This document shows, one piece after another, positions 52,241 to 63,529 of a DNA stretch of 64,000 nt. The position numbers and the translations under genes are program-made. The notes under the pieces are model-generated. The model did no database searches and was not told where the DNA came from. It worked only from the letters and a program-made list of their open reading frames with translations. Position 1 is the first letter of the stretch, and each line of letters starts with the position of its first letter. Origin of the DNA: Prorocentrum cordatum (taxonomy: Eukaryota > Sar > Dinophyceae > Prorocentrales > Prorocentraceae); NCBI GenBank assembly GCA_963575745.1, contig CAUYUJ010000337.1, positions 482,958 through 546,957 of the forward strand. The letters are read 5' to 3'.

Positions 52241-52620
52241 GAAGATGAACTGGCCCTGCCTGAGACTTTAACTCGCTGGGTCCCAATTGTTGCGGGGCGA
52301 ATGAATCCTTTCGCGATTGCCAGCTCCATTTGCCAGTGAGTGTACATCTGGCGGTTGACCGGATCGGGAAGGAAATCGATGGCCTGGACTGTGGTGCCGG
52401 TCTCAATGTCCTGCAGCATAAGCGCCGTCGTCTGCTCGTACACAGGCCGCCCCGACTCCGCTGTATGGTCCATGACCGCATCCTGGTTGGACCTCGATGG
52501 GGGCTCGATCCTCCTGCTCGTGACCGAGCGGGGGCCGCGGTGAAAATTTGGGTTCGTTGCCGCCTGTCGTTGTTGTTGTTCGTAGCGGTCCAGCAACGGG
52601 TTGCTGAATGGGTTGGGCAT
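52147..52620 (-). CDS. Retroelement segment immediately before the protease
   Basis: An uninterrupted minus-strand frame from 52620 reads MPNPFSNPLLDRYEQQQRQA, SNQDAVMDHTAESGRPVYEQ, MLQDIETGTTVQAIDFLPDP, VNRQMYTHWQMELAIAKGFI, RPATIGTQRVKVSGRASSSS. After about 52250 the neighbouring frame is better and leads into the protease, so one frame change lies there. Confidence 0.5.
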   Translation of the reverse strand: MPNPFSNPLLDRYEQQQRQAATNPNFHRGPRSVTSRRIEPPSRSNQDAVMDHTAESGRPVYEQTTALMLQDIETGTTVQAIDFLPDPVNRQMYTHWQMELAIAKGFIRPATIGTQRVKVSGRASSSSTNGDSGVKWVWAHKIRNYDPGRHLASKCAL

Positions 52621-52627
52621 AGCATAA

Positions 52628-53060
52628 TCAGCAGGTGCCCCGCATCTTGGCTGCAGGTGACCCCGCGTCGCATATCAGCGGGATTGACGCGGCCATCGCT
52701 GGGGGAGAAGTTGGCGCTGTGTGTCTCGTGGCCGAGCTGTTGGCGGGGATTGATTGCAGGATCTCATCCAGCCTCCTTCGCAAGTCAGATCTTCTGAGCC
52801 TGCTGGATTGCGATGGCGGCTGAGGCACCTGATGTATCACGTACGCATACTCCGCCACAGTGATGCCTGGCCCCCTGCAGATGGCACATGGGGCCTGCAC
52901 TTCGGCCCCCGCCCTGCCGTTCGCCACGTATGCGCGCGCATTTTGGCCCCAGCGCTCGGCGCGGCGCCGGTGCCCGCACTGCATCTCCCCATCTTCTCGC
53001 GGCGAGACGGAGGACGCAAGACATACCGCGCGCTGCGTGGAATATATGTCCGAAGCGACA
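52628..53060 (-). pseudogene. Cys/His-containing block upstream of the protease
   Basis: An open minus-strand frame reads NTDTPVASDIYSTQRAVCLA, EMQCGHRRRAERWGQNARAY, VQAPCAICRGPGITVAEYAY, RSDLRRRLDEILQSIPANSS to a stop at 52628. CGH...C-x2-C might derive from a gag zinc knuckle, since it lies between gag-like blocks and the protease, but the spacing does not match CCHC. Confidence 0.4.
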
Positions 53061-53113
53061 GGCGTGTCAGTGTTAGGACCGGTCCGCCCTTGGCGCTGCA
53101 GCGCGGGGATGGC

Positions 53114-56100
53114 TCATGTGGGGATGGCGGCGGCCCATCTCTGGACCTCGGAAGGGGCTCTACCGTGGGCGCGTCTCCGCGCAGGGCGTTGATCATATGC
53201 TGCATGCGCCTTGCCGCTCCATCCCTTGCAGCCCGTTGGGCGCCCTCGCATCGCGTGGATATCGTGCAGATATGGAGACAAGTGGATCGTAGGTGGGTTG
53301 ATCTTGAGGGCAAGCAACTGCAACTCGGTGTCAAGATCACCCGGAAGTTGCTGGTGAGACATGCGTGGGCACGAGCCCGCCACCACCTGCAAACGATAGA
53401 ATTAATCCGCCATGTTCCGCGTCACCTGTTTCTGTGCCACCTGACCCACCATGGACGTTCCGTCGACCTCCAAGAAGCACTCGGGAAACAGCGGTCGGTC
53501 CATCGGCGCCAGGAAGGGCAGGTAACTTGCGTATGCCGCGAATGCAGAAAAGAACGGGAGCCTATCCAGATGGTCTGCCGAGGTGCTCGCGCCTGGGATC
53601 CACTCCCATCGCGGTGCCGACTTATTCGAGCCAGCCACGTCTATGCTAAGCAGGTGCATCTCTGACAGGGCTGTATGATGCCGTCGCCGCATGAACCTTT
53701 GCTGTTCCAGCGCCGACTGCCCGTGTCCAGACTGGTGCTATGTTGGTGCTGCGATCGGGGAGCTCTTAGGACTGCCGATGGCCTGGCGTTGGCGCGGTGT
53801 CCAGAAGGGCGTCGAAGCACCCGTGGCTGCCAGGTCTGGCTGCTGTCGCAGCATGGCCGTGCGATGCATCAAGTCCTCGCTGCTCGTCGCAAGCGTCTGC
53901 TGGCCAGTGGGCGTGTCCGCCCCTGATCCAAGGCTCGCTTCAGACCTGGCTTGGCCAAGTGCCATTGGTTCGAACCTCTTGGGGCCAGCGTGCGGCGGCG
54001 GCCATGGCGGCCCGAAGCTTGTGGGCGGCCCCGCTGGCGCACCGCCTCGGGGCGTCGCCCAGGGGTCGCATCGCGTGAAAACGCCAGACAAGATGGATGC
54101 ATCATTGGATGCGAGTACCATCCAAAATATCGACGATCCTGCGTCTGTTGGCAGAACGGCCAGTGGCCAGGCATTGGCGGGAGTTGTAATTGCAGCAAGT
54201 GCCCCCGCGCCCATCGCCGAACGCACGTGGGCCTCTTCGCCAGGGGGCCCGTTGAATGTTCTGGTTCCGAGGGCGTGCCCCGCGGCGCGTTTGAACTGGT
54301 TGCGCTGGAGGTCAGCCATGCTCAATCTGATATTGGGCTGATCCCGTGCGCGTACGCATTGGCGGTTATGTCGCGCGCTGTTGGCTTGGAGCTCTGGCCG
54401 AAACACCTACTGGATCATTCGCTTGGTCGGGGCGATGCCGTCGAAGCCCTCGGTCAGCAACATGTCGTTGGACGACCGCCATATGTTTGCCTTATCTCGC
54501 AACAACATCGGGGTCGATATGAACACGAAGACCTCGCTGTAGCCGCGGAGACCTGACCGATTCCCCGGGAAGCCCCGCAAACGCGGACATCCGTGCAAAC
54601 TGCCTGCCGAGTCTCTCCGGGTCAACTATGTCCCCGGCGGCAGGGCGGCCCGTTGGCGATGATGCCCCCCGAGAACTCCCGCCCAGCACCGTGAATGAAC
54701 TTTAGGATCGCCCTCGACGCCAGCGGTCGCCTCGATGCAATGACTCCGGTGCCCATGCGTGGCCCATTGTGGCTCTGATCCACATTCGAGACTCCCCCAT
54801 GTTGTCGTGCGTGTACTTCAATTGGAAGCGACCCTTTTGGGCCCCTGAACTGTCCGTCGCGTTGGCGGTGTTCAGCAGACCAGGCGAGGTAGTCGCCGTC
54901 GTAATCATGCATCCAGGTTCAAATTGCGTCGCGGCCTCTACCTCCGCGGGCGTGCTTCAGGGCGTCTTTGACCGAAACCCAGCCATCAAATATGCCTCGC
55001 GACTCGCACGTGTCCTAGAAGGTCTCATTGGTGGCTCCATTGCAGTATGGTCTGCGCAGGCAAGTAGTAGACCACCGCCCAGAAAGTGTAGTCGGGTCGC
55101 GGCGAGTTGGAGCAGGATGGAACTAAACCCCTTTGCAATTCATCGAAGCCTCCAAGGTTGGAACTGCGCCCTCGATGTAGATCCAGATTCGCAGTGTCAC
55201 GGAGTTCGTTGCGTATGAGCTGCTTCGGAATGTCGATGGGTTCGGCCAGTGTCATGCTGCGTGGATCGCAAGCGTATTCCTCCTCATCGGATGTGTCCGC
55301 CCCTGGTGGCCCTGACGCGGATGCTCCATCCGCCCATGCCATTGCTGATTCAGGCGGCGCTGCTGGCGGCCCCGCGGCTGGTGATGCTGCGGCTGATGAT
55401 GCTGCACCTGTTCAGGTTGGTGGTCCTCCTTGGAACTTGGCCATTGCCCTTGCTGGTGCCTCTGCCGATGGCCAGAGTGTTTCAACTAGGAAGTCAACCG
55501 GCGCTGGCTGTGGTTGTAAGCCATCTGGCCTTGGCAGGGGAAGGCCAGTGTCCTGGCTGCTCTGTTCTTCCCTGGCTTCCTTCGTCGGGAAATTCAGACC
55601 CCTTGTCGCCTGTAGGTTCCGCGTGGTTGCGGGATCAAAGGGCGTCTTAGGTTCTGAGTTGGCCTTCGGGTCGGATCCGTTGCCCGTGCCCGAGCATGAT
55701 TGTCCTCCCCCGCGGGGGGTTAGGAAGGCGCCCAGTCGCCGCGACGGAACGGGCCGGTCCGGGATTCGCCCGAAACCGCAGCGACCGGCTGTTTAGGCAC
55801 AAGTGTGGAGGCACCTGCATTGGCAGCGGCCCGTCTGGCGACGCTGCATGAATGTTCCCGCCGCGGCCTGCGCAGAGGACCATGATTGATCTCATCCGGT
55901 TTCCTGACTTCCATGTCGCTGTCTGGGGATGGGGAAAGGTCCACCGCCTGCCCCGGGCGAAGTTTCTTTGCGGGCGCCGCCGCTGGTGGCGCGGTTCCAT
56001 GGGGCAGCCTGGGCGCGGCCGCCCTTTCCCTGGACTTTGCCGCCCTCATCCGCTGGCGAAGCGGGCGAGGGCGGCAGCTCCTCTTCACCCTCCTCTTTTT

Positions 56101-57490
56101 TCCGCCGCCCCCTCCGCGCCCCGCGTGAATGGCGGGGGGGGTCTCGGAGGGGCAGCGCTGGAGTTGCCGGCGGCCCCGTCGCGCTCAACCCCCGCTGTCA
56201 AGCGACGCTGGCGTCGCTGTTCTTGCGCGGCTCGTCGGGGTCTCTAAAATGCCAATGTCGGCCGCAATTGTTTAGGATGCTATCTTTGAAGGGGGGGGGG
56301 GGGGGGGGGCGACTTCCAAATGGCCTCGACGTCGGAGCCCTCGCCATCCATGAACGGAAAATGCCCGGCTCCTGTCGCGGCCGACCCCCCGCCGCCATTG
56401 CCGTGGCCAGGGTTCCGCAGAGTCTCTCGGCAACGAGGGCTGCGCGATGGCCGGCCAACGGGGCGGCCGCCGCGGTGCGCGCTGCAGCGCGGACAGCCGC
56501 GCATGCGATTGCCCTAGTGGGCTCTAATACCGTCTGTTTTACCTCGGCGAAGTGGCGCTTCGGCGACGCGGCCAGTCTCGCCGCGGAGAACACGACAAGA
56601 CCACCAATAGCGGGCGTCTTGCTCACTGTAGCCCTTGCCCGGCCAGTGGGCCGCGCCATCGCCGGCCATCTCCGCGCGCGGACCTCGTTCGCCATCTGAA
56701 AAGGAAGGTCGGCCTTTTACCAAGCCGCGTCCGCTGGGGCCATCGCTGCGTGAGCGGTCAGAAATTCGGGCGTGGCCCTCGCCTGGCGAAGGTCCTGCCG
56801 CGCGCGAGCAGCCGCGGCCTCGGCCGCCGCCGCCCGCGCCAGGGTTTGATTTCCTTTGTTCCCCCGGAGGGCCTGCCGCGGCGCTGCGGCCGCGGCGACC
56901 GCTGCCTTTCCTAGCCCCTGTCGGGGCCGTCTGACCCAATGGGGGCCTGTCCAGAGCGGCCCCACATCATGAAGATGTCGTCGCGTGGCTGGCCCCGGCC
57001 CGCAGCGGCCCGCCCCGCCTCCGCAAGGCCAGGGGCCGTCGGAGTCGGGGACTGCTGGGCCCCCCCCTGCTCGCGTCCGAGCTGGCGCCCCAGCGGCTCA
57101 ACTTCCGCGGCGCGCGTACTCTCCGCTTCGGACGCGCAATCGTTCTCGCCGCCATCGTCGCCCGAATCATCGCGCGCGCGTCCGTGCCGAAGGCGAGCCA
57201 GCCCAATGGCGCATCGTGGAGCTCCTCGACGCCGTCGCGGAATCACTCGGCATAGCGCTCGACCACCATGGCAGCCCCGGCGAAGTGGCCATCGAGACCC
57301 GCATAGTTCCTGATTGGATTTCGGGCAGGGTGATCGAGTTCGGGAAAATCCACGCGCTCAAATACGTCTTCTTCGTTTTGCTATGAGCCAAGAAGTGCGA
57401 ATCCATCCCCCGCCCCGCTTCCCCTGGGGCACTGCACCTGAACGTGTGCACCGCCCCCGCAAGATTTGCGCGTCGTGCGTGCGCCATTCT
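53114..57490 (-). pseudogene. Gag-like and low-complexity region of the retroelement
   Basis: Many short coding-like blocks in all three minus frames. 57400-56911: DDSGDDGGENDCASEAESTR. 56965-56720: AAARARQDLRQARATPEFLT. 56088-55720: KKLRPGQAVDLSPSPDSDME. 55342-55025: LAEPIDIPKQLIRNELRDTA, NLGGFDELQRGLVPSCSNS. 54912-54622: MHDYDGDYLAWSAEHRQRDG. 54625-54407: GYSEVFVFISTPMLLRDKAN. 53692-53402: LFPECFLEVDGTSMVGQVAQ. 53390-53240: GDLDTELQLLALKINPPTIH. They sit where gag would be. A plus-strand frame at 57180-57386 is also well composed, so strand is not certain at the 5' edge. C runs at 56290 and 56110 add noise. Confidence 0.35.
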
Positions 57491-57795
57491 TGCCCACGGG
57501 GTTAAACTTTCCTGTTGCGTTCTCCACCTCTGCCCTTACACCCAAATAACAGCTCCCCGAAATCGTGACCAGGTAACCTGGCTAAGAACGTGGCCATTCC
57601 CATGCCGTGCAAACTGCGGGCGCGCCTGCCATCATTCCGCGACACATACCTCTGCGAAAGAAGACATGGCGCACCGCTCGCCTAAATGTCCGAACTGGCT
57701 TTTTCATGTGCAGCCCCCACCTTCTCTGAGCATGATGATGACCTAAATATAATTGCCGTCCTGCTACGTCATCGCCAACTGGCAGGCCTGACCAA

Positions 57796-58440
57796 TCAAA
57801 ACGTTCGGCACCGATTGATGAGACCGTGTCGGTCTCTGTGCCCTAATCGAAGAATTCCTCCCTTGTCTGTAAGAGGAACCCTAAAAGAGGTGCTCGCGTC
57901 GGGTGGCGTATAGCTCGCGGCCGGTGGCCAGCCAGCATTGGAGCCAGAGGCCTGTGCAGTATTGGCCTCTTGGCCTAGCAGGGCTGTGGATTTGGTGGGC
58001 TCTCCATCCTTCCAGACGTTGTTCGGCGTGGCCGCCGGCGTGTCACTTTCTTCGGCATGGTGCGCGCCGGCACTGCGGTCGCTGAAGATGCTCCCGGTGC
58101 GTCCGAAGGAGCGCTCAGCCAGGTGCCCATGGCTGTGCATGCGTTCCAGCAGTTGGTCGTCTTGTTGTTGAGTACGGGGCGTCTGGTGGTTGAGCGGTTG
58201 TGGTAGCTGTGATGCTCGGGAGGTACCTACTCCTAAAGCATGGAATGGTATTGACGTCAGGATCTGGATGTTGGGCATGAAGTCCGCCGAATATGTTTCT
58301 AGCCTGGCCATCTCGAATTGGGCCAGGACTCAGTCGATGCATTCACCTCTCTCGACCCTGAAATCGATGGGGGCTGTTCCCGAGGTCAGCTGTCGTACGT
58401 CCTCGTGGGTCTCAAACTTGGTGCTTCAAGGGGTACATAA
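57796..58440 (-). pseudogene. Disordered region of the retroelement ORF
   Basis: Continuing minus-strand frame: KFETHEDVRQLTSGTAPIDF, one TGA, then QFEMARLETYSADFMPNIQI, LNHQTPRTQQQDDQLLERMH, RSFGRTGSIFSDRSAGAHHA, PDASTSFRVPLTDKGGILRL to a stop at 57796. Polar, Ser/Pro/Gln-rich, no folded domain visible. Confidence 0.4.
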
Positions 58441-58477
58441 TGTTTGTGGCTCCGTCGGTGCGTCTACTACGCCGTAG

Positions 58478-58714
58478 TTAGTGATGGCGCACGGCACCCT
58501 CATGGCCAGTGTGCTGGCTAAGGCCCCCTAGGCCGCGCTGTAACGCAACGGCATGTTGGGGTGGAGTCATGCTTCCTCTCGTGGCGTTGAGCCATGCGTG
58601 TGCTTCGCGAACGAATTCGCGGAAAAGGTACATTGCCTGCATGCATCCCGCAAGCACACCCACGCACGCCCACATGATTCCAAATATGGTAACCTTGACG
58701 TAGTGCATGGTCAT
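58478..58714 (-). pseudogene. Retroelement N-terminal segment with one membrane helix
   Basis: ATG at 58714 gives MTMHYVKVTIFGIMWACVGV, LAGCMQAMYLFREFVREAHA, WLNATRGSMTPPQHAVALQR and a stop at 58478. A single hydrophobic helix at residues 3-30 followed by an amphipathic segment fits a membrane-anchored N-terminus. The ATG is a natural start; upstream DNA reads as Asn/Thr/Pro-rich noise around a (GT)n stretch. Confidence 0.5.
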
Positions 58715-58819
58715 GTTGTAATTGATGATGCCAGGGTTTGTCTCATTGGCGTTTTCTGTCGTACCTGTGGGGTTACGACTGTGTGGTTGATCTGACGTGG
58801 CCGTCAGTTTGCGGATGTG

Positions 58820-59065
58820 TGTGTGTGTGTGTGGGAATTTGGTCTGTGCGTGGCGTGTTGCCACGCACTGGGAAGATGGAGGGGTAAGGTCGTAACTTGC
58901 CAATTGGTTCAAGAGCCTTGGGGGTGTGGTGGCCGATGGCCGGCGCAGTTGGGTACCCCACAGTGCTGCGGCAGGTTCCCCATATCCTGAGATGGGGTTT
59001 GTGTTATTTCTTGGACGCCGCCGATTCCAGATAACAAGAACACACCCATAACATAGACTTATTCA
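58820..59065. other. Short (GT)n stretch and spacer
   Basis: A GTGTGTGTGTGTGTG run at about 58816-58835. No gene. Confidence 0.5.
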
Positions 59066-59340
59066 TGCACATATTTATTCATACTCATACTTACTCATAC
59101 CCACACGAGCTCATACACAGACTTACTCATACCCAGACTTACTCATACACAGACTTACTCATACACAGACTTACTCCCAGACTTACTCATACTCGGACCT
59201 ACTCCTACTCAGACTTGGTCATACCCAGACGTACACATACACAGACTTACTCATACACAGACTTACTCATACTCAGACTTACTCAGACCCAGACGTACCC
59301 ATACACAGACTTACCAATCTCTGACCTACACATACTTATA
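59066..59340. repeat. 16-bp minisatellite (ACTTACTCATACACAG type)
   Basis: About 16 imperfect copies of ACTTACTCATACACAG with CCCAG and ACTCAG variants. Confidence 0.93.
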
Positions 59341-59382
59341 CCTTCTCAAAGTCTGAATTACTCAACGCACGGCATATTCTGA

Positions 59383-60005
59383 GGATGTCTCAAGCGGAGC
59401 GGTGGCTTCAGCACCCGTAAAGGGAGCCGCCAGGGGGTATATCACTGGCCCGTTCGCGCCCAGTTCGTGGGGATGTCTCAGGCGATTTGCCTGTTTCGGT
59501 GCCCAACATCGTCTGCGTCTACAGCAGATTTAAAGGATGTCTCAGGCGGGGCGCTGGTTTCAGCATTCCTATGGGGAGCCGCCAAGGGGTATATCATGGG
59601 CCCGTTCGCGGCCAGTTTGTGGGGATGTCTCAGGCGACTTGCCTTTTTCGGTGCCCAATATCGTCTGCGTCTACAGCAGATGTGGAGGATGTCACAGTCG
59701 GGGCGCTGGTTTCAACACTCTTATGGGGAGCCGCCAGGGGGTATATCACGGGCCCGTTCGCGGCCAGTTCGTGAGGATGTCTCAAGCGGTTTGACTGTTC
59801 CGGTGCCCTACATCGTCTGCGTCTACAGCAGATGTGGAGGATGTCACAGTCGGGGCGCTGGTTTCAGCACTCCTAATTAGTGGGAGCCGCCAGGGGGTAT
59901 ATCACGGGCCTGTTCGCGGCCAGTTTGTGGGGATGTCTCAAGCGGTTTGCCTGTTTCGGTGCCCAACATCGTCTGCGATTACAGCAGATGTGGAGGAAGT
60001 CAGTC
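59383..60005. repeat. About four tandem 150-158-bp units
   Basis: The unit contains GGATGTCTCAAGCGGTTTGC, CTGTTTCGGTGCCCAACATC, GTCTGCGTCTACAGCAGATG, TGGAGGATGTCACAGTCGGG, GCGCTGGTTTCAGCACTCCT and GGGAGCCGCCAGGGGGTATA. The CATCGTCTGCG landmark recurs near 59507, 59660, 59810 and 59967. Confidence 0.92.
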
Positions 60006-60181
60006 GGAGACACTCATGAACAGACGCTCACTACGGCATAAGATAAAACATGAGATGTACATATGGAGAGCTCCACGCAGTGAGTAATTATTATTTACAT
60101 AACACCTGATGCAAGAGCCAACCGTATAAGAATGAAGCCAGCTCCGCTACCAAGTGAAAAGCGAGGGTCAGGGGCTCCATG

Positions 60182-60440
60182 AGGTAGTAAGCTCAGATAC
60201 TGTTCCTTAGGATCACGTCGATGACGTATCGAGGTATCCAATAGCTTATTCCTTGATGGCAAGCAAGCAAGACGAAAGGTAAGAGACCAAAACATAGGAT
60301 GAAGAGATTAACCATCGGTGGATGTGGCCGCTATCCGACGCTAAGGTTCGATGGTGCCTCGAAGTCCCGAGGTAAGCAAATAGGGTAGCGCTACCTTGAG
60401 CCAAGGTACCTCTTGATACGGAGCATGCTGTTCGCTACAC
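60182..60440 (+). repeat. Dispersed repeat, copy B
   Basis: The second, AT-richer copy of the element at 25111-25375, same orientation, about 70-75% identical by eye, with matching blocks in the same order over the full length. It begins three bases after a CATGAG and ends in GCTGTTCGCTAC, where copy A has GGCGTTCGC. Confidence 0.7.
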
Positions 60441-61240
60441 ATCCCCCCTCTAACTCCCAGTCGGAGCGTCTGTTCGAGTCGTCGTCTCCGTCAATCGTGG
60501 CCTCCGTCGTTCTCTTTCCCTGCACCCTCCTCCTCCTCAAGGTTGCCAGCGAAAGAGATCCAACAATGTCGTAATCGAGTTGAAGGGGATCCCCTTCCCG
60601 TGTGATGTTTTGACCACGCGAGGGGGTCTGGTGGGCGAGGTCGTCCTGTCGGGGCCAGGCCGTCCCGGCGAAGGGGGCAAGAACAAGGAAAGGCGACACC
60701 AGCACCAACAGAGCGAGATGCGAGGAGCAAGGGGTGGTCGTGGAACGCACAGATACCTACTAATACCATATGTTCTCCTTTGAGGCGCGCTTCCGACCCG
60801 AACATATAATATACCCATCTTGTGCATACCGTTTCCCAAGCGGTGTGGCCAGAAAGCGCCAGCCACGACGCATGTACTACAAGATTTCTCGGTCCGTGCG
60901 TCGCCCCTGGGGGGGCGACGCGCAAATAATATTAATATGTTGGGGTGACGCCTACTATGTTGTATGTGTACAAACGTATCAAAACATCCCGGACAACTCC
61001 CTGGACAACCTGGACAATCCCTCCGAGATGGAGACCACAAATGCCCTAGGCATGTAACTGGTGGCCGACGCTTGAGCGAGAGCACCGATCACTACCAGGG
61101 ATGTGGCAGGCGCACTGGAGAGAGCACTTGTTTCAATCAGGGATGTGGCTGGCGTCAAAGATATGGCCGGCGCTCCAATGACAACACCATTCGCCACCTT
61201 CCCCCGATTCTGTGGGAGTCCTGTGATTGCTCATCCTTGG
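60441..61240. other. Spacer, no supported gene
   Basis: Open frames of 60-180 codons on both strands overlap each other and show no motif. GGACAACCTGGACAATCCC-type repeats begin near 60990. Confidence 0.4.
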
Positions 61241-61241
61241 G

Positions 61242-61820
61242 TCAAGTTGCGAGGCTGTCTCAGGCAAAACTGGCTAGACAATCTCGCGCGCAACTTCTCA
61301 GAAGCCATAGTTTCGAGAATGTCTCAAGCGAAACTGGCTGGACAACTTCAGGTCAGGACATGCCACATGCCATCCCCGAGCTCAGAGTTGCGAGGATGGT
61401 CGCAGGGGGAAGTGGCCGGACGCTGAGAAATAAGGAGAGGGCTGAAGGCTGAAGAATGAGGAGGCCCAAGAGAGGGCTTGGGTAAGATTGCCCCTGGACA
61501 CCCCCCGGACAACCCCCCCGACAACCTGGTCGACAACCCCCCATACAATGCCATCGAAAATCCGACGTGCGGGGGAAAGGCTTTGTCCTTGTATTGAGGG
61601 TCGCCGGTGGCTCTCTTATCTCAGACCACCTGAGGTCAGGGCATCTCTGAGACCAAGGTTGCGAGAACGGACCACCTCGTGGGTGGCATCTCCGAGCCCA
61701 GACTCGCAAGGATATCGCAGGCGAAACTGGCCGCAACACCTCAGATCTGGGCATGCGTGAGCCCAGCGTTACGAGGATGTCTCAAGCGAAAGTGGCAAGA
61801 CAACCTCCTCATTTTGAGCA
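61242..61820. repeat. Irregular 70-bp minisatellite (GTTGCGAGGATGTCTCAGGC type)
   Basis: Units with GTTGCGAGGATGTCTCAAGC, GAAACTGGCTGGACAACCTC and GGTCAGGGCATGCC-type joints start near 61246, 61311, 61387, 61707 and 61770; 61440-61640 is unrelated. The GGATGTCTCA core is shared with the 59.4-60.0 kb array. Confidence 0.8.
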
Positions 61821-62417
61821 TGTCTCTGTGCGCTGGTCCCGCGGCCAGAACTAGCCTCTACAACAACAAGACTCCAGCCAGCCACGCTTCGTGGGGAACA
61901 ACAATCAGTAACGATGTGCGCGCGGGGGCGGGAGGACGCGAGAGATGAGGAACGAACAAGAGGGGAAGGAGGAGAGAGGCGCCCTTTCCAGCTGGGTTTG
62001 ACTGGCTGTGCCATGCTCCTGATGATATGGATGATTAAGGCATGTGCGTGCGCTTGCAAACCGGCTCGGCCCTGACAACCCTTGGACAACCCCGCGAGGA
62101 ACCGGAATATCCCCCCGGACATCCCTCCCCATCTTTTTGGTCCATGCAAAATAAGTCTCCCTGGTGATGTGGTCCCCCCCTCTCGCTCGAGACATCCCCA
62201 GCCTCCAGCTCGGTGAGGCATCGTGGACTTCCTCGCTGGAGGTGCACCCCCCCGTGGTATGGGTGTCGCTTCTCCTCCGTCCGACGGGGGCAGCCTTCGG
62301 AGAAGCCGGGGGGGGGGGAGCTTCTTGGCAGGGCTCGGGTGCCTCTGAGAAGGCCGCCGCCCTCGCCCCATCGCCCGCTGCGCGCCCTCGAAAAGCACAG
62401 AGAGACTCCGACTGCTC
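61821..62417. other. Spacer, no supported gene
   Basis: Mixed composition, no motif or repeat beyond single GGACAACC segments near 62070-62095. Confidence 0.4.
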
Positions 62418-62660
62418 CTCATGGGGCCTCCCGGTGGGCCCCACGGAGGAGGAAACAAAAAGCCTCTGCATACACGTACGTGCTCGACGCTCTGGGTGGA
62501 TCTCTTGGCTCTGCGCTGGGCCCCCATCCCTGGCGCGCGGAGCGCGCCAGGTGCGGCACTGGAGGCACCGCAAGGGGGCATTCAGCGCAGACCCAAGAAA
62601 TCCGCGCAGAACGCCGAACAACACTGTCTGTGCAGATGTTCCTTCTCCGACCGCTGGCAT
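62418..62660. repeat. Long imperfect foldback, possible hairpin
   Basis: The left arm (CTCATGGGG... GGAGGAGGAAACA... TCTGCATACAC... GGGTGGATCTCTTGGCTCTG) pairs with the complement of the right arm (ending ...CAGATGTTCCTTCTCCGACC). The centre is a perfect stem CCTGGCGCGC-GGA-GCGCGCCAGG. The transcript of either strand could fold into a hairpin of about 240 bases. Confidence 0.65.
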
Positions 62661-63300
62661 GAGGGGAGGGATCCCGAGGGAAGCGGGCCCTGGGCCCTGG
62701 ACCCCGCGGCATCCTCCGGGATCGGGGGTTCATCCTGCACGGTTTCCTGACGTCCCAGGTACGAAGGACGGAAACCGACACCAACACCACCAGGGAACAT
62801 GTCCTGGGCGATCTGAGATCGAAGAGTGGGAAAAACGAAAAAAGCCCGAAGGCGGCGAAGCCAGAAGGAATAGGCAGAGGACGGATCGGGAGGGGGAGGC
62901 GACACACAACGAGGATGTCCCGAGCGAAGGGGGGGACCAACACCAACAAGGACCCTCCCGCCGGGCAGGCCGATTGGGTCCCCGAGACCCTGTGGGCGGT
63001 CCACCACGCCCCGCCAGTGGGCGCTACGAAGGGCCCAGCCGGCAGCGACAGGCCCTCCACGGTCGACTTTTCATACGCCACGCTGAGGCTCCGCTGCCCA
63101 TCGGAAACAGGCGCTCCCCAACTTTACCACGATCCTCCCGATGCGTACGCGGGCAAATTGGGCGCACGGTTCCGTTGTTATTCCCGACATGTTTCGTGAG
63201 GTTATGGTTTTCTTCCCTGCCGCGTCGCACCTGCGTTTCCCGCAACACACGCACATACGCACCTCCCTCCCTCCTCCCTCCTACCCTCCCTTCCTTCCTC
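62661..63300. other. Spacer, no supported gene
   Basis: A plus-strand frame is open through the whole stretch, but it is Arg/Pro/Gly-rich and merges into the AC repeat, so it is not called. Confidence 0.4.
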
Positions 63301-63305
63301 CCCTA

Positions 63306-63500
63306 CAAACGCACGTACCCACAAACACACGCACACACACAGACACACACACATACTCCTACACACAGGCACACAAACACACAAACAACCACACACACAG
63401 ACACGGCCGCACACATACACACACATCAAACACACACGTCAAACACACACACACACACATACTTACACACACACACACACCACACGCCGCGCAACACAGA
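63306..63500. repeat. (AC)n microsatellite
   Basis: ACACAC with CAAAC, TACAC and GCAC interruptions. Confidence 0.95.
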
Positions 63501-63529
63501 CACAACCACACACGCAAGGCACGACAGGC

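Larger units (their letters stand above)
49686..58714 (-). mobile_element. Decayed retroelement with membrane-anchored N-terminus and retropepsin
   Basis: From 58.7 to 49.7 kb the minus strand carries coding-like blocks in changing frames: an N-terminal piece with one membrane helix, a long disordered region, gag-like blocks, a Cys/His-containing block, a retropepsin-like protease and a downstream region. No integrase or reverse transcriptase was found. From memory, dinoflagellate elements with a VDxGS-type protease followed by an LPAILG block exist in large numbers. Limits are those of recognisable coding; no terminal repeats were seen. Confidence 0.6.

Noticed and set aside
53960-54000. tRNA-like GGTTCGAACC
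   Set aside because: A T-loop-like ten-mer without matching acceptor, D and anticodon arms.
57180-57386. Plus-strand frame VELLDAVAESLGIALDHHGS
   Set aside because: Well composed, but an equally open minus-strand frame runs through it in line with the neighbouring retroelement blocks; no motif decides the case.
62490-62515. 5.8S rRNA-like string GGTGGATCTCTTGGCTC
   Set aside because: Only 17 bases resemble the start of 5.8S rRNA; the downstream 5.8S core (GATGAAGAACGCAG) is missing and the string lies in a foldback.
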